A stretch of DNA of 20,508 nt from a virus, in IMG/VR virus record IMGVR_UViG_3300035179_000437, positions 1-20,508 of that record, one strand, 5' to 3'. The notes beneath the pieces were generated by a model. That model made no database searches and was not told the origin of the DNA. It was given only the letters and a program-made list of their open reading frames with translations. This document shows, in pieces, positions 8,537-15,243 of the stretch. Numbering within the stretch: the first letter of the stretch is position 1; each line of letters begins with the position of its first letter. The translations under genes were made by a program, and so were the position numbers.

Positions 8537-9016
8537 TCAAAGCTCCCCATAGGTGCCCTCAATCATGACGCGGATCTGCTGATCGAAAAAACCGAATCCT
8601 TCGAGCGAGAGATAGCCGTTGTCCGTGTCCGGCGATTTCTCGATTCTGACCTCATCCGCTAGGGCTCCTAAGGATCCCGCGGCGGCACTCTTGGAATCAA
8701 CGTCGATCGCCTTCCTTATGTCTCTTATGGCCTGCTCGAGCTTTGTCACCGTGTCCGAATTATCCTGCACATAGCCCTTCACATTCACATAGAAATTTTC
8801 GGTATATAGATCGGGGACGCCCGAAAGCTCCACAGCTCCGCCGGAGTCGGTGAACACCATATAAGTCGGGAACCCGTGGCATTCGTTCCAGTGTTTGAAT
8901 CGTTTCACCACTTCAAAAGGTGTGAAGAAATAGTTACTCCCGGCGACGATCGCCGCTAGAACGGCCACGACCCTGTCGATGACCTGAAGTCTGAGCGGAT
9001 TTGTCGGTGCACCCAT
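8537..9016 (-). CDS. Tail terminator/tail completion-like protein
   Basis: 159 residues, starting one base after the stop of the preceding gene with GGAG upstream. The N-terminus (LQVIDRVVAVLAAI) is a helix of the type that begins many tail terminator and minor tail U-like proteins. It is followed by an alternating beta region (ENFYVNVKGYVQ) and a helix (TVTKLEQAIRDIRKAI). This helix-strand-helix order and the place between the gp10-like gene and the tail tube suggest the protein that caps the tail tube and joins it to the head. I do not recognise a precise family. The assignment rests mostly on gene order. Confidence 0.6.
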   Translation of the reverse strand: MGAPTNPLRLQVIDRVVAVLAAIVAGSNYFFTPFEVVKRFKHWNECHGFPTYMVFTDSGGAVELSGVPDLYTENFYVNVKGYVQDNSDTVTKLEQAIRDIRKAIDVDSKSAAAGSLGALADEVRIEKSPDTDNGYLSLEGFGFFDQQIRVMIEGTYGEL

Positions 9017-9017
9017 C

Positions 9018-9602
9018 TTATTCTCCTTCCGCTATCATTTCCTTGATGATCTCCTGCGGATTGAGTGCCTGCTTTAAATCGACCGAACATTCGTCCATAG
9101 TCCTTGATAGCCAGTACCTCGCCGGTATATTCACTTCAGGTTTGAGTAAGAATAGTGGTTTGAATCCCTGGCCAGCGATATTCTGAATCATTATTTTGTT
9201 GCCCGCCTTTGACGTTATAACGGCTGTGTTAGGATAATCCCTGGCACGGAGATGGATGCCGGGAAAAGGAATTGTCAGATATTTCTTTTTGGCTTTTATT
9301 ATCCCCCCTTCCTCGTGGATCCTGGCATAAACCACTTCTTTCGTTGGGGGGATCCCGGTACCGATGACGGTTTGGATGGAGCCGCCCATATCCGTCGTCC
9401 TCTGGCTGATATTCCGCCGCAACTCGCCGCTTTTCCGGCCGCTTCGATATTGCCCCAAAATGGTGCCGCTCACATTCCTGATCGCCGCCTTGACGACCGC
9501 CGCACCGTAGCCGGTCATTCGCCTGACAAGTGGCCTATTCATGGTCTTGAGTGCATTAAGTTTCCTTTGGCCTTCTGGAGTTATCTCGATGCCGAATTTC
9601 AT
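9018..9602 (-). CDS. HK97 gp10-like head-tail joining protein
   Basis: 194 residues. The start overlaps the stop of the connector gene by four bases (ATGA), with GGAG nine bases upstream. A distinctive segment, VVYARIHEEGGIIKAKKK followed by YLTIPFPG, matches the region conserved in HK97 gp10-type and virion morphogenesis proteins. The N-terminus is basic with RPLVRRMTGYG followed by an amphipathic helix. The protein is expected at the neck, between connector and tail terminator. It is somewhat longer than typical members (about 120-150), with an added C-terminal helix. The family is fairly secure, while the exact contact is inferred. Confidence 0.8.
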   Translation of the reverse strand: MKFGIEITPEGQRKLNALKTMNRPLVRRMTGYGAAVVKAAIRNVSGTILGQYRSGRKSGELRRNISQRTTDMGGSIQTVIGTGIPPTKEVVYARIHEEGGIIKAKKKYLTIPFPGIHLRARDYPNTAVITSKAGNKIMIQNIAGQGFKPLFLLKPEVNIPARYWLSRTMDECSVDLKQALNPQEIIKEMIAEGE

Positions 9603-10180
9603 ATTTTTATTCTCCGGTAGTTGTCAAGGATCGCCATCTCCTCCTTATCAAAAAGCACGGCCTCAATTACATTCACGGAGCCGTCCGGAAACGACCTCGA
9701 GGTTTCGCCCCATCCCTGCGTCCTGGCCTCTTTCCATGCCCGGGCAATCTTGTGATAGCACATGAGCTGCAAGTCCTTCGGCATAGTCGGCTCCTCGTCA
9801 TCATCCGCCTCGACTGTGTATCCAGCCGTATAATTTACGATAATATTGTTCGATCCCTTCATCCAGGTCCCGTTTAGCTTCTCGAGTATGCCACTTGCAG
9901 CATGGAGGCTAAAATCTTCATCCTCCGTGAGCTCCACGCCATTCTCCTCGATGGATGTCAAATCCGTCACCGGCCAGGCTGGTAGGCAAAGGAAAGTCAG
10001 GCCATTGCCACTGATTGGGGCATCCTCATATTCGGCTTCGACTAGGCTTCGACCCAGTTCTTTTTGAATGACCTCGGATATCGCGGAGATGAGTTGTCCC
10101 AAGAGGTCATCAAATTCCTCGGCATTATCTGGCAATCTGAGATAGATTTTCAAGTTATCCAAGGTGATGATGTCGCTCAT
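9599..10180 (-). CDS. Head-tail connector protein, gp6-like
   Basis: 193 residues. MSDIITLDNLKIYLRLP is the classic start of HK97 gp6-type connectors (PF05135 or its relatives). Helices DDLLGQLISAISEVIQKEL follow, then a beta section with PAWPVTDLTSI and a typical IIVNYTAGYT strand, and a C-terminal helical bundle with KIARAWKEARTQGWG. Members form a ring below the portal. The start overlaps the upstream small gene stop (ATGA) with AAGAGAAAG as a weak binding site, so coupled translation is likely. The C-terminal part, including SFPDGSVNVIE and DNYRRIKI, also fits the family. Confidence 0.88.
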   Translation of the reverse strand: MSDIITLDNLKIYLRLPDNAEEFDDLLGQLISAISEVIQKELGRSLVEAEYEDAPISGNGLTFLCLPAWPVTDLTSIEENGVELTEDEDFSLHAASGILEKLNGTWMKGSNNIIVNYTAGYTVEADDDEEPTMPKDLQLMCYHKIARAWKEARTQGWGETSRSFPDGSVNVIEAVLFDKEEMAILDNYRRIKI

Positions 10181-10371
10181 TTCTTTCTCTTCGCCTTCTT
10201 TTCTGGGGGACCTTCGAGAATTTTATCCTGCTCCGCTACTCCTACGGCCAGCCAGCTCAGGGCCGTGGACTCGTCGATATCCTCTCCGACCCTCAGGACT
10301 ACTCCTATAGGGAAACTCCTCTTCGAGTTCGCCAGATTTCGCAGGATGCGGATTTTTTTAATTCCGCCCAT
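10177..10371 (-). CDS. Small conserved phage protein between capsid and connector genes
   Basis: 64 residues. The centre, GVVLRVGEDIDESTALSWLAVGVAE, resembles short proteins often placed just after capsid genes. They share a V-G-x-x-I-x-x-x-x-A-x-x-W-L pattern. The C-terminus is strongly basic (EKKAKRKK). The role is unknown. The ribosome binding site AGAGGAGA lies seven bases from the ATG, but the whole site is inside a perfect ten-base-pair hairpin (see 10379-10422). The stop overlaps the connector start. Repressing or opening the hairpin would therefore affect this gene and, through coupling, the connector and gp10-like genes. Confidence 0.75.
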   Translation of the reverse strand: MGGIKKIRILRNLANSKRSFPIGVVLRVGEDIDESTALSWLAVGVAEQDKILEGPPEKKAKRKK

Positions 10372-10378
10372 TCTAAAA

Positions 10379-10422
10379 TCTCCTCTATGGAGAAATATAG
10401 AGGAGAGCCGCAGCCCTCCTCC
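10379..10422 (-). promoter_or_regulatory. Two mutually exclusive hairpins, one sequestering a ribosome binding site
   Basis: On the minus-strand RNA, positions 10406-10397 (UCUCCUCUAU) pair perfectly with 10388-10379 (AUAGAGGAGA), giving ten base pairs around an eight-base loop. The second arm contains the ribosome binding site of the gene starting at 10371. Upstream, 10422-10413 (GGAGGAGGGC) can instead pair with 10408-10399 (GCUCUCCUCU), nearly perfectly, around a UGCG loop. The two structures share 10399-10406, so both cannot form together. That is the architecture of an attenuator or translational switch. Only UUUU follows the second stem, so it is a poor intrinsic terminator. Regulation is inferred. 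Confidence 0.55.
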
Positions 10423-10445
10423 GAATATTCATCTTTTCTGCTCTC

Positions 10446-11291
10446 TCATGGAGCGATCATCAGATAAATGAAACAGGAACCATAATTGGATTTCGTGCAG
10501 GGAATGACATAGCCCGCAATTTGCGAAGCCAAAGGAACAACAGTACCAGATGATTTGGTTGTCCGGATTCCGCCTTCGACCGAGAACACAACGGTCCGAT
10601 CATTCGGCCCATTATTGCCTGGCCATTCTGTTGCTCCGCCAGTATAGTGGCCGTGGCCCGGACCCCAGGTCTGGACCCAACCGAATCCACCGGCGGCGTG
10701 GAATGCGTGAGCGTAACCAACAAACATTTCAGAGCCTGATTCAGAATGCCCTGATTTGCAGACTAGGGAATAGGGTGATGGGTAGCAATCGACCGTAGCT
10801 ACGGGTACGCAGGTCAGCGGATAATCGAGTGTGAGCGTGATAGAGACGGTGTTTCCGACTGTAGAGGCGATGATCTTTCTGAACTGATCGTGATTTAATG
10901 CGCTCTGCGCAATAGCCGGATTCCGATAGATCAGGCAGTATCCGCCCTGATAATAATTTATTGGGCGATTTGAAGCACTGTGAGTATCAAGAACAACAAG
11001 GGTTTTGTCTCCTATTGCGGGGCTGCCTCCAACGGCAACTTCCGCCCCATCATCGGGAATGATATTCCCATTGACGAGAGCATAGGTCAACTCATCGACA
11101 TCCGTGTGGAATCTGGCATAGCGGTATGCCTGGTCTCCGATGACCAATCGGGTACCGATCTCGAAATTCTGTACTGTTGAAACTTCGTGAGGGTCCTGCC
11201 ACTTTCCGCCCCCCAGCATTTTCCCATCCGAAATGAGATGATCGAGTTTGCTTCCAGTTGAGAACCTTTTAGGAATATAGTGTGTTTTCAT
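10446..11291 (-). CDS. Probable virion structural protein, decoration-like
   Basis: 281 residues, starting ten bases after the capsid stop with a strong GAGGAGG site. The layout fits a family of virion proteins that often follows HK97-fold capsids in environmental phages. It has an N-terminal VQNFEIGTRLVIGDQAYRYA motif, then a beta core with NYYQGGYCLIY and ITLTLDYPL, and a C-terminal region with AGGFGWVQTWGPG and SQIAGYVI. I recall this pattern but cannot name a defined domain. Expression just after the capsid gene and strong translation signals suggest a high-copy protein on the capsid. Five Cys residues are visible. Alternatives are a head fibre or an unusual capsid-lining protein. Confidence 0.65.
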   Translation of the reverse strand: MKTHYIPKRFSTGSKLDHLISDGKMLGGGKWQDPHEVSTVQNFEIGTRLVIGDQAYRYARFHTDVDELTYALVNGNIIPDDGAEVAVGGSPAIGDKTLVVLDTHSASNRPINYYQGGYCLIYRNPAIAQSALNHDQFRKIIASTVGNTVSITLTLDYPLTCVPVATVDCYPSPYSLVCKSGHSESGSEMFVGYAHAFHAAGGFGWVQTWGPGHGHYTGGATEWPGNNGPNDRTVVFSVEGGIRTTKSSGTVVPLASQIAGYVIPCTKSNYGSCFIYLMIAP

Positions 11292-11301
11292 TTCATCCTC
11301 C

Positions 11302-12471
11302 TCATGTATGCTCTTTCAAAATCCGGAGAGCATCCGGACGAATAACCCCACCGCCGACTCTGAATGACGCCAGGAGACCGACCAGTCCTGCGGTAGCATA
11401 AATTTCGACTAACCGCTGAATAGTCATGCCTGACCGGTCAAGAATCCTGTAGCCGGCCTTAAGGTCGCCAAATATGGCGATATCGCCTCCGGTAGATGCG
11501 CCGAGGGCAGGAATGTCCTCCTGGTTCTCGAGTGGATATCCAGCGAAAGATGCCGGCTTTCCGGCCTGTACCGATGGTTGCCACAAATATTGGTCGTCAT
11601 CATCTTTGAGCTTTCTAAGTGCAAGTTCTGTCGTGGATGGAACCAGATAAATCCCATTTTTTCGATATTGTGATGGAACTGCATAAGCTAGATCGAGCAT
11701 ATCATCGCAAGCGATCACATCAGGTGCGGCGCTTGTGACTCTTGTTACAACCGAACCATTCAGGATTCCCTCTGGCTGTTGGTTTGTGTGGCCTGTGCCA
11801 TTGATAAAAGCCGTCTCCTCGGTCTCTGCTCTTGCTCTGCTGAATGAATCAACTATACCTGGTTCGATTGCCACGTCCGTATCGGCCAACTCGTCCTTGC
11901 CGATCTTGGCAAGGCCTTCAAGATCTTCGACATATTGATGATCTTCAGATGGCACAACGGTTGTCTCAATCGGCTCCCCTCCCAGTTCGAGTTTCCCCCA
12001 TCCCATCTGCACTTCTGTCAGACTCCGGCGTCTGATTCTATCTCTGCCGATTGCTCTAACTGTGGCGTATTGTCGGATGACGTTAATTTTAGGCAGTGAC
12101 CTGTAGATCTCCGCCTCTAGTTCCTCGGGGATGAGGATCTGGCCGGCCGCATCCGAGACGAGGGCTTTTTTCTGTAGTCCCTTGAGATAGTTGGCTGCTG
12201 CCTCGTCAAGTTTCATTTCTCCGGTTCGCAGGAAATTGAACCATGCCGCCTTGTATTCTTTCGCGCCTGGGACTTCCTGCTTTAAATCCTGGCCATCGAA
12301 AAGTTGCGGCCTCTTTACGATCGTCTCGAGCTGGTCTATCCGGGCATTGAGTTTTGTTTCCTTTTCCTTCCATTCCGCCTCCGTGATATGCTTTTTGCTT
12401 TTGAATTCCTCATAACCCTGCCGAAGTTCGCTGACGATCTGGTTCAGTTCTTGAATTTTTTGTTCTGGCAT
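11302..12471 (-). CDS. Major capsid protein, HK97 fold with N-terminal scaffold segment
   Basis: Builds the icosahedral shell. Two ATG codons compete. The first at 12477 is one base from GAGGAG, while the second at 12471 is seven bases away, so I start there (389 residues). Residues 1-55 are a charged coiled coil (delta-like scaffold). Near residue 103 the sequence becomes ALVSDAAGQILIPEEL, a typical start of mature HK97-fold capsids, so the protease may cut close to this point (inference). The core has the familiar FINGTGHTNQQPEGIL motif and a C-terminal ATAGLVGLLASFRVGGGVIRPDALRIL. Its neighbours are the protease upstream and a decoration-like gene downstream. No separate scaffold gene is seen or needed. 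Confidence 0.95.
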   Translation of the reverse strand: MPEQKIQELNQIVSELRQGYEEFKSKKHITEAEWKEKETKLNARIDQLETIVKRPQLFDGQDLKQEVPGAKEYKAAWFNFLRTGEMKLDEAAANYLKGLQKKALVSDAAGQILIPEELEAEIYRSLPKINVIRQYATVRAIGRDRIRRRSLTEVQMGWGKLELGGEPIETTVVPSEDHQYVEDLEGLAKIGKDELADTDVAIEPGIVDSFSRARAETEETAFINGTGHTNQQPEGILNGSVVTRVTSAAPDVIACDDMLDLAYAVPSQYRKNGIYLVPSTTELALRKLKDDDDQYLWQPSVQAGKPASFAGYPLENQEDIPALGASTGGDIAIFGDLKAGYRILDRSGMTIQRLVEIYATAGLVGLLASFRVGGGVIRPDALRILKEHT

Positions 12472-12473
12472 TT

Positions 12474-13730
12474 TCATACTCCTCTTAAATTTTGATTAAG
12501 CTTTTTAAGCTCATCAATGTTGATTTCGGATAAGTGGTCTTCCGGCTTGTCCGTTTTATCCTGCGGCTTCCCGCCTTTCTGAGTGTCCTCATCGGACGGC
12601 TCAGCAGTTTCGAGAAGTGCATTAAGAATCTTGACGGCTTCTTCCGCCAGATTCTTTTGTTCATCGGTTAAATATATGCAACAGGAACCTTTCCAAGAAA
12701 TGATCTTTGAAAGGATTTCTTCCATGCCTTTTTCTCCGGGCCATGCGCCTAAACATTCATGGTGTAACCAAGCGCAAAAACTTTCTTTGTCTCCTGGATC
12801 AAAATCCCCGAAATTTTTATCCATACATCTTGTAAAAAAACCAGGATCATTCCCGATTGAAGCACATAGACCTTCAAGAAGTCTTGCTGGGATTTGTTTG
12901 AGGTCTATCTCTTCCATTCCGTCCTTTTCCATAAGTTTAATAACTTCTGGAAAGGCAGATTTGAGTTGATTTTTTTTAATAATCATGGATGTTCTCCTTT
13001 TTCCACGAGCTGGCTCAAATTGGCCGCCGTGATCTTTACAGTGATTCTTGGCTTCTTCCTCAGACCAAGTCTCCTTGGGATATCTATATGAAATATCTTC
13101 AGAGGTATCGCCTTTATAACCAATAAGAACAGAATATTCTTTGCCTTTATGTTTCCGTGTCATGCGAGCGATTCGATCATATCCACTAGAATCATGAAAT
13201 TGGCAGGCATGTTCATTAGGATAAGGTTTCAATTCCATTTTGATTTCCGGCTTTTTTTTCAGTGGGCAATCTGCGCACTTAATCTCGGTTATAAGAGCTT
13301 TCGGATCCATTCCAAATGTCACGATTCCTATTTCCCATACCCTGAGCTCCTTCAGTGCCCGAATATTGTCATCCATCTCCCATTTGACCGCATCGTATCC
13401 AATCGAGAGTTGTCTGGCGACTCGCTTTGTCTTTTTCATCAGGGCATGAAGCTCCTTGGCACGCTGGACATCAAGTACAAGTTGGCCTTTGATTCTCAGG
13501 CCGATTTTATCTTCCTCGCCAGTTGCTTCCCCGACCGGTTCCTTCAAGTCATGATACCAATGGAGCGGGATGTTCGGGTTCTCCTGGAGTGTCTTTACGA
13601 AAGCCCCGGGATCTATTCTGTCGCCCCCAAGATCAGAATCTTTTCCTTTCCTAAAGATAGCGGCATAGCCTTCGAATGTTCCATCTTCCTCAAGTTTTTT
13701 TAATTCGAAATCAAAAACTTTGTATTCCAT
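12474..13730 (-). CDS. Prohead protease with extra C-terminal Cys/His-rich domains
   Basis: Cleaves the capsid scaffold segment during head maturation. ATG at 13730 is preferred because GAGG lies nine bases upstream and MEYKVFDFELKKL is the usual family start. A TTG at 13745 in frame is the alternative. With this start (418 residues), H60 (LHWYHD) and S109 (RQLSIGYD) are the likely catalytic pair of the HK97 gp4-type serine protease domain (residues 1 to about 155). Unusually, more modules follow. CxxC (CADC) precedes a domain at about 170-248 with PNEHACQF and NHCKDHGGQFEP. A second region at about 280-345 has FFTRCMDKNFGDFD and FCAWLHHECLGAWPGE. The tail is charged and disordered. Usual family length is about 200-250 residues. 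Confidence 0.88.
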   Translation of the reverse strand: MEYKVFDFELKKLEEDGTFEGYAAIFRKGKDSDLGGDRIDPGAFVKTLQENPNIPLHWYHDLKEPVGEATGEEDKIGLRIKGQLVLDVQRAKELHALMKKTKRVARQLSIGYDAVKWEMDDNIRALKELRVWEIGIVTFGMDPKALITEIKCADCPLKKKPEIKMELKPYPNEHACQFHDSSGYDRIARMTRKHKGKEYSVLIGYKGDTSEDISYRYPKETWSEEEAKNHCKDHGGQFEPARGKRRTSMIIKKNQLKSAFPEVIKLMEKDGMEEIDLKQIPARLLEGLCASIGNDPGFFTRCMDKNFGDFDPGDKESFCAWLHHECLGAWPGEKGMEEILSKIISWKGSCCIYLTDEQKNLAEEAVKILNALLETAEPSDEDTQKGGKPQDKTDKPEDHLSEINIDELKKLNQNLRGV

Positions 13731-13773
13731 TCTTGTTTTCCTCAAAATTAATCATCCTGATAGTCTCACGAAA

Positions 13774-13793
13774 ATTGTTAGAGCCGGAACAAT
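13774..13793 (-). terminator. Weak terminator-like hairpin before the protease gene
   Basis: In the minus-strand RNA AUUGUU pairs with AACAAU around an eight-base loop, followed by UUU then CG. The stem is only six pairs and mostly A-U, and the U run is short, so termination would be weak. It lies in the 68-base gap between the accessory gene ending at 13799 and the protease start. It could slightly reduce readthrough from the upstream genes. Confidence 0.22.
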
Positions 13794-13798
13794 CATTA

Positions 13799-14140
13799 TC
13801 ATTGTGCAACCGTCCTCTTTGCTTCGATCATATAAGTTCCATCTGAAACAAAACCTAGGATAAAATACTTTCCTGAGACTGTTCCAGTCGCCAATGTTCC
13901 TGTAGATTTAAATCCTGTTCCAAAGGTCATTGTATAAGATGTTGTCCCACTTGTAAGGATAATAAGTTGGACATGAACGCCGGCGGCTGCCACGGTAGTC
14001 GTAAAAGTTCCGGTTGCATTTGGCGTGACCTTAACACAGGAATTTGTTCCGAAAGCTAAAGTTAAAGTTCCAGCTGCCAAGGCAGCATAAAACACGCCAC
14101 CAGTGGCCTGCTTCGGAACGTTCTCGGCTTGGACTGTCAT
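13799..14140 (-). CDS. Beta-rich virion accessory protein, decoration or fibre-like
   Basis: 113 residues, rich in Thr, Gly and Ala. It shows alternating short strands: GTLTLAFGTNSCVKVTP, VHVQLIILTSGTTSYTMTFG and a closing KYFILGFVSDGTYMIEAKR. Proteins with the same LIILTSGTTS and FVSDGT patterns recur among phage structural genes. I recall them but not a defined function. It looks like a single compact beta domain suited to trimers on the capsid or a fibre head. There is no good ribosome binding site, but the start follows tandem stops (TAATAA) of the upstream gene by one codon, so reinitiation is likely. It is the last of four small genes between portal and protease. Confidence 0.65.
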   Translation of the reverse strand: MTVQAENVPKQATGGVFYAALAAGTLTLAFGTNSCVKVTPNATGTFTTTVAAAGVHVQLIILTSGTTSYTMTFGTGFKSTGTLATGTVSGKYFILGFVSDGTYMIEAKRTVAQ

Positions 14141-14143
14141 TTA

Positions 14144-14563
14144 TTAAACCGCGACGTCGTCATAATCCGCCTTAAATTTTCCGTCCGCCTGTCTCTCAAC
14201 AGAAATGACCTTGAATTGGCCAGTTGTGGGACTTGTTTTGACGTAGCCGCGTGCTGTGTCAGCCATTGCATCGAGGCTGGCCTTTGCTTGGCCGGCTGCG
14301 ATCTGTGTGGCTGCAACAGAGGCGGCAGCGGCTAATTCGTTCGCTGTAAGTTTATTGGCATCTGTTTCGGCGGTCAATTTTGCCTTGATAGCTCCAGTGG
14401 CAATCTTGGCAGCTGCTACTTCACCGTCAGCAATCGGTCGGGCTGCAGCCGCAACAGACGAGGCCCGAGTAATTTGTGCCGTAGCGGAATTTACTTTTCC
14501 CACAATTTGGTCGTCCGTATAGGATACGGCATTCGGGTCCAAAACTATACTTTGAATAGCCAT
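14144..14563 (-). CDS. Ala-rich fibre-like protein sharing a C-terminal motif with its neighbour
   Basis: 139 residues with a clear AGGAGG site five bases before ATG. Residues about 20-105 are very rich in Ala, Thr and Lys with no Trp or Cys (VAAAKIATGAIKAKL, ELAAAASVAATQIAAG). This suggests a long helical or repeat stalk. The C-terminus, about 115-139, reads GQFKVISVERQADGKFKADY plus DDVAV. The same pattern ends the collagen-like protein upstream (KVTNIYVDNNGKLVIKYDD). A shared terminal motif on two stalk-type proteins suggests a common anchor or trimer cap. Role as head fibre or decoration is inferred from the place between portal and protease. Confidence 0.65.
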   Translation of the reverse strand: MAIQSIVLDPNAVSYTDDQIVGKVNSATAQITRASSVAAAARPIADGEVAAAKIATGAIKAKLTAETDANKLTANELAAAASVAATQIAAGQAKASLDAMADTARGYVKTSPTTGQFKVISVERQADGKFKADYDDVAV

Positions 14564-14572
14564 TTAAACCTC

Positions 14573-14845
14573 CTATGGATTTACCGCGTCATCATATTTG
14601 ATAACCAGTTTCCCATTATTATCCACATAGATATTAGTAACTTTATGACAGTTTACTGGTGGCACGCTAAATGGTTCGGCACTTTCGCCTTTATCACCCT
14701 TAGGGCCTTGATCTCCGGCATCTCCTTTTGGACCGGGCGGCCCTTGAGCGCCTTGTCCGATGTTCGCCAAATCTACCTCAACTTGAGATAGACGTTCTTC
14801 GATCTCGCCATCGGGCAATATTGTTGGCCTTGTTCCGTCGCTCAT
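14573..14845 (-). CDS. Collagen-like short surface protein
   Basis: 90 residues. Residues 32-55 are eight Gly-X-Y triplets (GAQGPPGPKGDAGDQGPK and on to GES). This is a collagen-type triple helix that would need trimers. An N-terminal helix (EIEERLSQVEVDLANI) could start trimer formation. The C-terminal 23 residues hold KVTNIYVDNNGKLVIKYDD, a motif shared with the next gene and familiar from phage fibre-type proteins. No membrane segment or signal peptide is seen. The ribosome binding site is weak (AAGAAAT). Probable role: a short capsid or tail spike. In known phages collagen-like repeats occur in fibres and appendages. The family of the termini is not identified. Confidence 0.78.
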   Translation of the reverse strand: MSDGTRPTILPDGEIEERLSQVEVDLANIGQGAQGPPGPKGDAGDQGPKGDKGESAEPFSVPPVNCHKVTNIYVDNNGKLVIKYDDAVNP

Positions 14846-14853
14846 ATTATTTC

Positions 14854-15243
14854 TTAATAGCTCACTATGGCATTACAATTTTCTATATAATTGGAGTTAT
14901 CGTTATTTATGATCCGGGACAGACGTATATGAGAAATCCCATAAAAATTAACTGGCAAAGTTTTACTTACGGCCTCGGCTACCGCATCCTCGTTTGTCCT
15001 AACCCGGATTCTTAAATAATAAGCGCTTGACCAGATATTTGTGAGACCATAACTTACTTGGAATTCAAAATCAATCGTAGAAAGTGATCCCGATTCTCGA
15101 TTAAATATGACAGTGATAGCGCCCACTTTCTTTCTGATTGAAATTTCGCGTGATACAAAATTCACAAAGTTATTTTTTATTTCGGAAGGGTCAATAGAAA
15201 TGCCTTCTTTCAAGAATTCAGATATATAAGATATTAGCGCCAT
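14854..15243 (-). CDS. Unknown protein after the portal gene
   Basis: 129 residues if started at the second of two adjacent ATGs (15243), seven bases after AGGGG. The first ATG (15246) is only four bases away. A longer frame from 15288 would lie inside the portal gene and lacks support. The stop of the portal gene overlaps this start. The sequence starts with helices (ALISYISEFLKEGISI) and turns to beta strands (AITVIFNRESG, SAYYLRIRVRTNEDAVAEAV). I do not recognise it. Base composition is lower in G+C than the portal gene before it (22 of 60 in 14881-14940), so it may have been gained separately. Possibly a capsid accessory, by position only. Confidence 0.6.
   Translation of the reverse strand: MALISYISEFLKEGISIDPSEIKNNFVNFVSREISIRKKVGAITVIFNRESGSLSTIDFEFQVSYGLTNIWSSAYYLRIRVRTNEDAVAEAVSKTLPVNFYGISHIRLSRIINNDNSNYIENCNAIVSY

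Noticed and set aside
8307-8540. 77-residue frame with TTG start
   Set aside because: It overlaps a better 63-residue gene with ATG and a strong ribosome binding site, and its residue makeup looks like a shadow.
10379-10406. Perfect hairpin read as a strong intrinsic terminator
   Set aside because: Only four U residues follow and then the next start codon. The stem contains that gene's ribosome binding site, so translational control is the better reading.
13149-13703. 184-codon plus-strand frame
   Set aside because: It is antisense to the prohead protease core, whose catalytic His and Ser and family start are clear on the minus strand.
14573-14845. Collagen-like gene as a low-complexity artefact
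   Set aside because: Eight regular Gly-X-Y triplets are flanked by a plausible helix and a motif shared with the neighbouring gene, and the frame fits tightly between neighbours.
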